NCBI GenBank assembly: GCA_002472565.1
Contig: DKSK01000010.1
Span: 25,505-89,504 of the forward strand
DNA from: Bacteroidales bacterium UBA7258
GTDB taxonomy: Bacteria > Bacteroidota > Bacteroidia > Bacteroidales > UBA932
DNA length: 64,000 nt
Direction: 5' to 3'
Shown here: positions 42,758-50,196 of the stretch, piece after piece
How positions within the stretch are numbered: position 1 is the first letter of the stretch
Layout of the letters: every line of letters begins with the position of its first letter
The notes under the pieces: generated by a model
The model's database searches: none
Seen by the model: only the letters and a program-made list of their open reading frames with translations
Told to the model about the DNA's origin: nothing
Position numbers and translations under genes: made by a program

Positions 42758-44082
42758 CAGATGTTATACTTATTGATCTTCTTGTATAGGGTAGGCCGGC
42801 TGATATTCAGCGCCTGGGCGACCTTGGTCAGATTCCCTCCGTAGCGCTCCATGGCATCCCTGATGGTCTTCTCCTCCGCCTGTTCAAGCGTCCCCGAAGA
42901 AGTTTCGGGGAGATTGTCCTTGAGCTCGAAGTCACCGGCCTCCAGAAGCTTTCCATCGGCCAGAATCACCGCCTTCTCCACAGCATTGCGAAGCTCCCTG
43001 ATATTCCCTCCCCAGGTATTCTCTTTCAGCCTGGCCGCGGCCTCGGGCGATATCCCCTCGACAGAGCGGTGATACTTTGAATTAAAGGCGCTTATGAAGC
43101 GCTCCGCGAGAGGCAGTATGTCATTCTTCCGCTCACGTAGCGGCGGCAGGTCGAAATGGACGGTATTGATGCGATAATATAGGTCTTCCCTGAAGCGTCC
43201 CTCCGCTATGCTCTTTTCAAGGTTGGTGTTGGTTGCGCAGATCAGCCTGATGTCAATCGGGATGGATTTTGAGTCCCCAACCCTGGTAATGCACCTGTTC
43301 TGGAGCACTCTCAGGAGCTTGGCCTGGAGATGCAGCGGGATGTTTCCGACCTCGTCCAGAAAGAGGGTTCCGCCCTCCGCCTGCTGGAAAAAGCCGACAT
43401 GATCGGCATGAGCATCGGTAAAGGCTCCTTTGACATGCCCGAAAAGCTCACTTTCGAAAAGTGTGTCGGGAATGGCCCCGGCATCCACGGCGACGAAAGG
43501 TTCTCCCTTGCGCAGGCTATGCTCATGGACCTCCTTGGCCAGCAAATCCTTTCCGGTGCCGTTCTCCCCTGTAATCAACACAGATGCATCGGTCGGAGCG
43601 ATCTTGAGGAGAGTGTGACGTATAGCGGCCATCTTGTCACTTCCACCCCAGTACATCTGCTCCTCGTCCGGCCGCACCTCTTCCTTCGAAGAGGCCTTCA
43701 TGGCCTTATCTCTGGCAGAAGACAGAGTAGATATCAGCTTCTCATTGTCCCAAGGCTTGGTAATGAAATCAAAGGCTCCTCTTCTCATTCCCTCGACGGC
43801 CAAGGCTATGTCGGCATAGGCCGTGAAGAGAACAACTTCAGTCGAAGGAGAGAGCTGTTTGATCTCCTTTGTCCAGTAGAGGCCTTCGTTGCCGTTGTTG
43901 ACGCTGGAAGTGAAATTCATGTCCAAGAGCACCACATCCGGCTTGAAGTCCTCAAGCTTTAAGAGGAGCCCCGAGGGAGACGGAATCAGTTCGACTTCTG
44001 CGAAATAAGGGGGCAGGAGCAGCTCCAGAGCCGCTCTTATCCCCTTATTATCATCCACGACGAGTATGCGTCCTTTCTTCAT
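42757..44082 (-). CDS. NtrC-family sigma-54-dependent response regulator
   Basis: 441 residues from the ATG at 44082 (a GTG lies one codon upstream). Receiver domain 1-120 with VVDDN and phospho-acceptor Asp in VVLLDMNF. AAA+ domain about 145-375: Walker A GENGTGKDLLA, the sigma-54 contact loop KGAFTDA (GAFTGA with Gly to Asp), Walker B GTLFLDEVGNI and arginine-finger region FREDLYYRIN. The C-terminal Fis-type HTH is NLTKVAQALNISRPTLYKKI. It activates sigma-54 RNA polymerase and, given the promoter signals at 46765-46873, probably its own operon. Confidence 0.95.
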   Translation of the reverse strand: MKKGRILVVDDNKGIRAALELLLPPYFAEVELIPSPSGLLLKLEDFKPDVVLLDMNFTSSVNNGNEGLYWTKEIKQLSPSTEVVLFTAYADIALAVEGMRRGAFDFITKPWDNEKLISTLSSARDKAMKASSKEEVRPDEEQMYWGGSDKMAAIRHTLLKIAPTDASVLITGENGTGKDLLAKEVHEHSLRKGEPFVAVDAGAIPDTLFESELFGHVKGAFTDAHADHVGFFQQAEGGTLFLDEVGNIPLHLQAKLLRVLQNRCITRVGDSKSIPIDIRLICATNTNLEKSIAEGRFREDLYYRINTVHFDLPPLRERKNDILPLAERFISAFNSKYHRSVEGISPEAAARLKENTWGGNIRELRNAVEKAVILADGKLLEAGDFELKDNLPETSSGTLEQAEEKTIRDAMERYGGNLTKVAQALNISRPTLYKKINKYNI

Positions 44083-44103
44083 CACATCACAAATTTAAGA
44101 AAA

Positions 44104-45363
44104 TTAGCGGAAGACGAGCACATCGCTGTCGCCATAATTGTCGTAAGACGAGGTTATGACCTTCTCCCCAGGCTCAAGCCCTTCGAGGACTTCGTAATAT
44201 TGAGGATTCTGTCGGCCTATGCGGATATTCCTTTTCACGGCCTTGCTTCCGTCCTTGGCCATGACATAGATCCATTTGCCTCCGGTCTTCTGGTAGAAGG
44301 ATCCGCGAGGGATGAGGATAGCGGTCTCAGGCTGGCCGAGCTGGAGATTCAGGTAATAAGTCTGGCCGGTCCTGATGTTCTCCGGCTGGGTATCAGTGAA
44401 TTTGAAGTCAGCCTGGAACTTCCCGTCCCTCACTTCCGGATAGACCTTGCGCACCTGGGCGGAAAATTTCTCTCCCCCTCTCTCGAACTCTGCGGCAAGT
44501 CCGGGGACTACTCTGTCGATATAGTGCTCATCAATCTGAGCCTCGATCTTGTAACTTCCGACCGAATTGACCTGGCCGATCTTCGTGCCGGAAGGAATAG
44601 ACTGTCCCAAAACAGCATCGAGCAGACCGAGTTCCCCGTCTATAGGCGACTTTATGGTCAGGTTCGCCTTCCTCCCACGGATCAGCGCCATATTCTGTCG
44701 CATATTGCTGAGATTATCCTGCATCTGGGCGATTTCGACGCCTCTGTAGAGGCTGTCCTGGGCCGCGCGATCCAGCACGAGAGAGTACTTTCTCTGGGAA
44801 AGTTCGTAGTCTTCTTTCGCCTTCAGATACTCCTCTTTTGCAACCAGCTTTTCATCGTACAAGGCTTTCTGCTGCTCATATGTTCTCTTGTTGCGGCGCA
44901 CCTCCATTTCGAGGGTTGCTTCGTCCTGACGGACAGAAAGTTTCTGCTGTTCCATCTGGATCATGGTGTTACGCAGAATGTTCTCCTTCTCGGCCAGTTC
45001 GGCTTCGGAATTAAGAATCTGAAGGTCGAGGTCGTCGTTGCTCAGCTCAAGAATCGGATCACCCTTTTTTACCATCGCCCCCTCTTCAAGATAAATCTTC
45101 TCTACGGAGCCACCTTCGCGAGGACTCAGCTGTATGGTGACCATAGGCTGGACCTGTCCGCTGACTCTGATATAGTCGTTGAACTCCCCGCTTTTTGTCT
45201 CGGCCATGGTCAGAGTTTCCTTGTCGACCCTGAGAGTCTTATGGTCAGGAGAAAATATCAGATAGATGATGAATATGAGGACGAGTGCTCCGCCCCAGTA
45301 GGGAATCGCCTTTCGGGTAAAAGCCACCCTCCAACCTTTTTTCTTTTCGATTATAGTATCCAT
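44104..45363 (-). CDS. HlyD/MFP family periplasmic adaptor subunit
   Basis: 419 residues. N-terminal membrane anchor (about 20-37), first half-lipoyl strand set (VTIQLSPREGGSVEKIYLEEG), a long coiled coil (about 105-215), second lipoyl half (LTIKSPIDGELGLLDAVLGQSI), then beta-barrel and membrane-proximal domains (AILIPRGSFYQKTGGKWIYV). It would bridge an inner-membrane pump to the TolC-like channel encoded just upstream. In many Bacteroidota operons of this kind MacB-like ABC genes are present; here none is found. Confidence 0.92.
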   Translation of the reverse strand: MDTIIEKKKGWRVAFTRKAIPYWGGALVLIFIIYLIFSPDHKTLRVDKETLTMAETKSGEFNDYIRVSGQVQPMVTIQLSPREGGSVEKIYLEEGAMVKKGDPILELSNDDLDLQILNSEAELAEKENILRNTMIQMEQQKLSVRQDEATLEMEVRRNKRTYEQQKALYDEKLVAKEEYLKAKEDYELSQRKYSLVLDRAAQDSLYRGVEIAQMQDNLSNMRQNMALIRGRKANLTIKSPIDGELGLLDAVLGQSIPSGTKIGQVNSVGSYKIEAQIDEHYIDRVVPGLAAEFERGGEKFSAQVRKVYPEVRDGKFQADFKFTDTQPENIRTGQTYYLNLQLGQPETAILIPRGSFYQKTGGKWIYVMAKDGSKAVKRNIRIGRQNPQYYEVLEGLEPGEKVITSSYDNYGDSDVLVFR

Positions 45364-45390
45364 GATTACACTTATTTACAATGATTTACC

Positions 45391-46731
45391 TTAGAACTGG
45401 CTTATGTATTCTTCTCCTGAGTAGTATCTCACCACGCTCTGCTTGATGAGATATTTGAAGAGGCTGTTGTACTTGTCCGCCTTGGCCTTGAGATAATTGT
45501 CAGTTGCCGCCCTGTATTCGATCGGCGAAATCAGTCCCTGCTCAAGCTTACGGCTGTTGAGTCTGTAGGCCTCGTCCTGAACAGCCTCTTTCCTGCTTGC
45601 CTGGAGCCAAGCGGCCATGGCGTCGTCGCTGTCCTGGAAAGCCTTTCTGACCTCGGTATCAACCTCATGGCACTTCTGGTCATATTCGGCCTGGGCCGCG
45701 GCTACGGCATTTTTCTTTTTAGAGATTGCAGAATATCTGGAAAGCCTGTCGAAAATAGGCAGACTTAAAGTCAGCTGCACGTATTCTCCGGCGTTGTTCT
45801 TGAACTGGCTATGGAAGGGGTCGGTAGTAGAACCTTTATAAGAATAGTATCTCGTGTCCCAGCCTGCGTACAAAGAGACGGTAGGCATCAGCTGCCACTT
45901 TGCAGTGCTGAGCTCTCTCTTGGCGTTCAGGAATTTACCCTCGGCCACCTGAACATCAGGATTATTGTCCATGGCGTAGTCCACAACGGAATTGAGATCC
46001 CCCGATGGAAGAGTCGCTCCCGGTTCCTCAATGTCGGTCAAGATGTTCAAAGCCGAATCTACAGGCCAGAACATAAGGTCACGGAGATTCAGCATCTGGG
46101 TGTTCAGCTGGCTCTTGTTATTTACGAGATCATATTCCCTGTCGGCGAGGTCAGCCTCCATCTGGACCACGTCAGCATGGCCCTTCTGGCCCAATTCTTC
46201 CTGACGTTTGGCAAGGAGAAGGGACTTCTGTGCTGTCTCCACCTGGTCCTGAAAAAGGCTCTGCAGCTTGGTGAAATACACCACGTTATAATAGGCCTCC
46301 ATGACCGCGAGGCAGATGTCCGCCTCGACCTGCTTCTCCTGCGTGATTCCCATCAAGAGAGAAGTCTTGGCGATTTTCAGATTATTCACAGCCTGGAAAC
46401 CATTGAAAAGGTTGAAGCCGGCCTGGACCTGATAGCCATTATAGAAAGAGGTAGTATTAAAATAGGTATTGGTCTGAGGGTCGATAGACCTGCCGAAATT
46501 GTAGTAGGCATAGGTCTGGGAGGTAATCCGGGGAGTGAAGGCGGCGAGAATCGCATCGCGCCTGCCTATCCTGGCATCCCCATTCGATGCCTGCTGAATC
46601 CTGACCTTCGTCGAATTGGAGATGGCATAGGACATGCAATCTTTCACAGACATGAGCCCCCCGGCCTGCTGAGCCGCCGCCGGTGAGAGCGTGGCCAAAA
46701 TCGAAATAAGAGTTATCAAAGTTTTTTGCAT
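45391..46731 (-). CDS. TolC-family outer-membrane efflux protein
   Basis: 446 residues with a signal peptide ending near AAAQ (residue 20). Two long helical repeats with the OEP patterns (SYAISNSTKVRIQQASNGDARIG at the start of repeat 1; DYAMDNNPDVQVAEGKFLNAKRELS at the start of repeat 2) and beta strands SLYAGWDTRYYSYKG. It forms the trimeric exit duct of a tripartite exporter with the HlyD protein. First gene of the operon, with a sigma-54-like promoter 34 nt upstream. Confidence 0.92.
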   Translation of the reverse strand: MQKTLITLISILATLSPAAAQQAGGLMSVKDCMSYAISNSTKVRIQQASNGDARIGRRDAILAAFTPRITSQTYAYYNFGRSIDPQTNTYFNTTSFYNGYQVQAGFNLFNGFQAVNNLKIAKTSLLMGITQEKQVEADICLAVMEAYYNVVYFTKLQSLFQDQVETAQKSLLLAKRQEELGQKGHADVVQMEADLADREYDLVNNKSQLNTQMLNLRDLMFWPVDSALNILTDIEEPGATLPSGDLNSVVDYAMDNNPDVQVAEGKFLNAKRELSTAKWQLMPTVSLYAGWDTRYYSYKGSTTDPFHSQFKNNAGEYVQLTLSLPIFDRLSRYSAISKKKNAVAAAQAEYDQKCHEVDTEVRKAFQDSDDAMAAWLQASRKEAVQDEAYRLNSRKLEQGLISPIEYRAATDNYLKAKADKYNSLFKYLIKQSVVRYYSGEEYISQF

Positions 46732-46764
46732 AGTAAAACTGTTTGCTGCTCGGCCAAATACTTG

Positions 46765-46779
46765 GCATCGCCTGTGCCA
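46765..46779 (-). promoter_or_regulatory. Sigma-54 (-24/-12) promoter for the tolC-hlyD-regulator operon
   Basis: On the minus strand the sequence is TGGCAC-AGGCG-ATGC. The -24 GG and -12 GC dinucleotides have the required spacing, and it differs from the TGGCAC-N5-TTGC consensus at one base. The predicted start site would be about 20 nt before the tolC ATG. The same operon encodes a sigma-54 activator. Confidence 0.65.
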
Positions 46780-46835
46780 TAGTATTTAATAAGCTAATAA
46801 CCAATAATTTGATTTATAGCGCCAAAGAACGAATC

Positions 46836-46873
46836 GTAAATATATTTTACAAAAGTGTAAAGATTCTTTACAC
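46836..46873. promoter_or_regulatory. Two GTAAA-N5-TTTAC dyads, candidate enhancer sites
   Basis: GTAAA-N5-TTTAC occurs at 46836-46850 and 46857-46871. The second extends to GTGTAAAG-ATT-CTTTACAC at 46855-46873. Their centres are exactly 21 bp apart, two helical turns. They lie about 57-94 bp upstream of the sigma-54 -24 element, the usual range for NtrC-type activator binding. Confidence 0.55.
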
Positions 46874-46895
46874 GATAAGAACTTAAGAAAGAATA

Positions 46896-46925
46896 TTGCC
46901 AAGAATTTCAATTTTTCTATATTTG
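46896..46925 (+). promoter_or_regulatory. Promoter for bcp
   Basis: TTG at 46896-46898 and TATATTTG at 46918-46925 with a 19-nt spacer form a full Bacteroidota promoter, 22 nt before the bcp ATG. Confidence 0.75.
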
Positions 46926-46947
46926 CATAATTCTAAAATAAATCCTC

Positions 46948-47397
46948 ATGGAACTTGGACAAAGACTGCCGGAATTCCTCGGTAAAGACCAGGACGGCAA
47001 AGAATTAAAGCTGTCGGATTTCAAAGGCAAGAAACTCGTGCTATATATCTATCCTAAAGACAGCACTCCCGGATGCACTACGGAGGCCTGCAACCTCAGG
47101 GACAATTACGAGCGCTTCCTTTCGCTCGGCTATGCTGTAGTCGGAGTCAGCGTCCAGGACGAGGCTTCGCATAAAAAATTCATAGCGAAATACCAGCTGC
47201 CCTTCCCTCTTATTGCAGACACGGAGAAGAAGCTCGTCGGAGAACTTGGCGTCTGGGGCGAAAAGAAAATGTACGGTAAGACTGTCATGGGGGTTCTCCG
47301 CACGACCTTCATAGCCGATGAAGAGGGCAAGATTGTCCGCATCCTAGGGCCTAAGGAAATCAAAGTGAAGGAACACTCCGCCCAGATTCTGGGATAA
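46948..47397 (+). CDS. bcp: Thioredoxin-dependent thiol peroxidase (peroxiredoxin Q)
   Basis: 149-residue cytosolic peroxiredoxin reducing H2O2 and organic peroxides. The peroxidatic Cys43 and resolving Cys48 lie in STPGCTTEACNLRD, the PrxQ arrangement with five residues between. Length and start (MELGQRLPEF) are typical. Single gene with a clear promoter, next to ahpF and ahpC on the opposite strand, so three peroxide-defence genes cluster here. Confidence 0.95.
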   Translation: MELGQRLPEFLGKDQDGKELKLSDFKGKKLVLYIYPKDSTPGCTTEACNLRDNYERFLSLGYAVVGVSVQDEASHKKFIAKYQLPFPLIADTEKKLVGELGVWGEKKMYGKTVMGVLRTTFIADEEGKIVRILGPKEIKVKEHSAQILG

Positions 47398-47697
47398 AAG
47401 CCCGAAGCAGAAGCGGCCTTTTTGGATAAGGCCAGCGGAATCCTCGCCCGAGACACTCTCCGCAGACCACTAGGGCAAGGCTATTATCATTATTAGTTCT
47501 GTGTGGCATTTCCCAGTGCCCGCTCACCCCTGCGGGAGACCCATCGTCACCCGGAATCATCAGAGAACAGTCTTTACGGAAATAGAGACTGGCCTGGGTC
47601 ATCTTGACTTTTGGTCAGCCTCTATTCTCTTTCCGACGGCGGCTCACCACTGTCCGACCGCTCCACGCCTTGGCATCAGATCGCTCCACTCTTGGCA
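47398..47697. other. Intergenic region between converging bcp and ahpF
   Basis: No credible gene. A GGCCTT/AAGGCC hairpin at 47415-47433 lies 18 nt after bcp but has no T tract. The distal end holds a tandem repeat that runs into the ahpF stop. Confidence 0.5.
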
Positions 47698-47703
47698 TCA
47701 GAT
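47659..47703. repeat. Imperfect 22/23-nt tandem repeat at the ahpF 3' end
   Basis: Units 47659-47681 and 47682-47703 both begin CGCTCCAC and end TTGGCATCAGAT, differing by one base and one indel in the middle. The second copy contains the ahpF stop codon (minus-strand TGA at 47698-47700). Confidence 0.75.
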
Positions 47704-49251
47704 TACTCCGCGGATGAGATCTTCGTTGACAGAGAGGGCGGCCTTGGCGCCTTCTCCCATCGCGATGATTATTTGCTTGAAAGGCACATTCGTAACATCC
47801 CCGGCCGCATAGATTCCTTTCACGGAAGTCCTGCAATGATCGTCGACGATGACTTCGCGGCGAGGGCTAAGCTCCAGAAGTCCGCTGACAAGGTCGCTGT
47901 TCGGGGCTAGACCTATCTGCACAAAGACTCCGTCGACTTCAAGATCGGCAATCTCACCGGTTGTTCTGTCCTTCAAAGCGAGCGCCGTGAGAGACTTGCC
48001 GTCTCCCTTCACTTCCATCGTCTGCCTTGAAGTCAAGATCTCCACGTTCGGAAGAGATTCCGCCTTGTCCAGGAGCACTTTGTCCGCACGCAGAGTGTCC
48101 AGGAATTCAACGACAGTGACATGGGAGGCGACAGCGGCAAGATCAATGGCGGCCTCGATACCAGAATTGCCACCTCCTACGACGGCCACACGCCGCCCCT
48201 TATAGAAAGGACCGTCGCAATGAGGGCAGAAATGGATTCCATGGCCCAGATACAGGCTCTCCCCCTCCACTCCGAGCTTTCTCCATGAAGCCCCCGTCGC
48301 TATGATAAGGGCCTTCGCAAGGAAGGTCTCCCCTCCTTTTACGCGGACACGCTTCCTTCCGTCAGCCTCTGAGATTTCTGCGATGACGCGATTGTCGAAG
48401 ATGTCAATTTTATACGCTTCCATGTGCTTTCTCAAGGCGGAAGAGAGGTCCCGCCCGCTGGTCAGAGGTACCGAGATGAGATTCTCAATGCCGGTAGTGT
48501 CGTTGACCTGCCCCCCTATCCTTCCGGCAACGACAGCCGTCCTGAGAGCCTTCCTCGCGCTGTAGATTGATGCCGAAGCGCCGGCTGGACCGCCTCCGAT
48601 TACAAGCACGTCGTACTCCAGCTCTGTCTGCTTCTCATCCAGCGCCTCTTCCGAGCCAAATTTATCCTCCAGTTCCCCCAGCAAGGTTCCGAAATCTCCA
48701 CGTCCTACATGAAGAAGCTCCCCGTTCGCAAAGACCGAAGGCACACCCTGGATATCAAGGCTTTCCACTTCATCCTTAAACTCAGCCCCGTCAACCATTT
48801 CATGGGTGAAGTCGGGCCGGAGCAAGGTCAGCACATCGAGGGCCTGAACCACGTCAGGGCAATTAGTACAGGTAAGGGAAACATAGGTTTTCAGGCTGAC
48901 GGGCCCCTTGATCCTGCTGATACGCTTTCGCAGCATCTCATCGGGCAGATTCTTTCCTTTCCCGTCGGCATTGAGAATCGCAAGAAGAAGGGACGAAAAT
49001 TCATGCCCGGAAGGAATTCCTCTGAAAGTAATCCCTGTCGGCTTCCCATCTTTCAGAAGGTCGAAAGAGAAGGAGCCGTCTTCTTCGTCTTCATGACGGA
49101 GTCTTGGAGAGGCCGAGACAAAATCGTCCGCAAATTCATGCATCCTGGCCCCTCTTTCATCATTCTTCCCGGCATGAACCAGAAGGACATAGTTCCCTGT
49201 AATGGAAGAGAAGACCTCACGAACCTGATTCAATATATCTTTATCTATCAT
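47698..49251 (-). CDS. ahpF: Alkyl hydroperoxide reductase subunit F
   Basis: 517-residue flavoprotein that passes electrons from NAD(P)H to AhpC. The N-terminal domain is a double thioredoxin fold with the redox pair TCTNCPDVV. The C-terminal part is thioredoxin-reductase-like: FAD motif VIGGGPAGASASIYSARK, redox pair FCPHCDGP, NAD(P) motif AVVGGGNSGIEAA and the second FAD motif GIYAAGDVTNVPFKQ. It lies 139 nt downstream of ahpC on the same strand, past a terminator hairpin. Confidence 0.96.
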   Translation of the reverse strand: MIDKDILNQVREVFSSITGNYVLLVHAGKNDERGARMHEFADDFVSASPRLRHEDEEDGSFSFDLLKDGKPTGITFRGIPSGHEFSSLLLAILNADGKGKNLPDEMLRKRISRIKGPVSLKTYVSLTCTNCPDVVQALDVLTLLRPDFTHEMVDGAEFKDEVESLDIQGVPSVFANGELLHVGRGDFGTLLGELEDKFGSEEALDEKQTELEYDVLVIGGGPAGASASIYSARKALRTAVVAGRIGGQVNDTTGIENLISVPLTSGRDLSSALRKHMEAYKIDIFDNRVIAEISEADGRKRVRVKGGETFLAKALIIATGASWRKLGVEGESLYLGHGIHFCPHCDGPFYKGRRVAVVGGGNSGIEAAIDLAAVASHVTVVEFLDTLRADKVLLDKAESLPNVEILTSRQTMEVKGDGKSLTALALKDRTTGEIADLEVDGVFVQIGLAPNSDLVSGLLELSPRREVIVDDHCRTSVKGIYAAGDVTNVPFKQIIIAMGEGAKAALSVNEDLIRGVI

Positions 49252-49347
49252 ATCATATTCATTTTATGGTTAATATGGAAAAACAAACGCGGGGCGATTC
49301 TATTTTTGGCAGGAAGTATGTTCATAAGAGGAATCCCCGCTATCTTC

Positions 49348-49377
49348 AAAAAGCCCCGGTCAGGTAGGGCCGGGGCT
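49348..49377 (-). terminator. Terminator between ahpC and ahpF
   Basis: AGCCCCGG/CCGGGGCT forms an 8-bp stem with a 10-nt loop, followed on the minus strand by T5. It sits 14 nt past the ahpC stop and would lower ahpF expression relative to ahpC. Confidence 0.75.
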
Positions 49378-49390
49378 AAAGTCACTGAAA

Positions 49391-49957
49391 TTAAATCTTG
49401 CCGACCAGATCTATGCTTGGTTTGATCGTCTCGGCCCCCTCCTTCCACTTTGCCGGGCAGACCTCGCCCGGATGAGAAGCCACGAACTGGGCCGCCTTGA
49501 CCTTTCGGAGAAGTTCATCGGCATTGCGGCCAATGCTGTTGTCCTGGATTTCCGCGAGCTTGATCTTTCCCTGGGGATCTACCAAGAAGGTGCCGCGGTA
49601 GGCCACGCCCTCGTCCTCCTTGTAGACGCCGAAGCCCTTGGCGAGAACGGCGATAGTGTCGGCGAGCATAGGATATGAAATTTTCTTGATGCTGTCGGAT
49701 GCGTCCGCCCAGGCCTTGTGCACGAAATGAGAGTCACAGCTGACGGAGAAGACCTCTACGCCCATCTTCTGAAGCTCTTCATACTTGCCGGCGAGGTCCA
49801 CGAGCTCGGTCGGGCAGACGAAGGTGAAGTCGGCCGGATAAAAGAAGAAGATGGCCCATTTGCCTTTGATATCGTCACTTGAGACGGTCTTAAAACTGCC
49901 GTTCTGATATGCATTAACCTTGAACTGAGGAAGCTGTGAGTTGATGATCGTTTCCAT
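49391..49957 (-). CDS. ahpC: Alkyl hydroperoxide reductase subunit C (peroxiredoxin)
   Basis: 188-residue typical 2-Cys peroxiredoxin. Peroxidatic Cys48 in FYPADFTFVCPTEL and resolving Cys167 in HPGEVCPAKW. The length equals that of other bacterial AhpC proteins. First gene of the ahpC-ahpF pair, with its own -7 box. Confidence 0.97.
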   Translation of the reverse strand: METIINSQLPQFKVNAYQNGSFKTVSSDDIKGKWAIFFFYPADFTFVCPTELVDLAGKYEELQKMGVEVFSVSCDSHFVHKAWADASDSIKKISYPMLADTIAVLAKGFGVYKEDEGVAYRGTFLVDPQGKIKLAEIQDNSIGRNADELLRKVKAAQFVASHPGEVCPAKWKEGAETIKPSIDLVGKI

Positions 49958-49991
49958 AAATTTTATCTTTTACAAATTAATATCTCGACGG

Positions 49992-49999
49992 CAAAGATA
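49992..49999 (-). promoter_or_regulatory. -7 box for ahpC
   Basis: Minus-strand TATCTTTG is an exact TAnnTTTG box 35 nt before the ATG. No distinct -33 TTG; an OxyR site cannot be defined by eye. Confidence 0.55.
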
Positions 50000-50196
50000 T
50001 GAAAGATTTTCTAATTTTGAAATATTCTAAAATAAATATTTCGTCGCGGATGAAAATTTCAGAGCGGAGGATATCTCGCCCCGGGCAGAAGAAAACTGAA
50101 TCGCGATCGAGAGAAAATGGTATGTAGAAACTGAAGAAACTTTCATATATTGAGGAAAATTTCCTATCTTACGACTGCTTATTGAAAAAATGGTTT

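Noticed and set aside
42757..44082. GAFTDA in place of GAFTGA as evidence that the regulator cannot activate sigma-54
   Set aside because: I recall the GAFTDA variant from NtrC-type regulators in several phyla including Bacteroidota, and all other AAA+ motifs are intact.
50182..50196. TTG start for the S9 peptidase
   Set aside because: The ATG five codons later gives a standard signal peptide.
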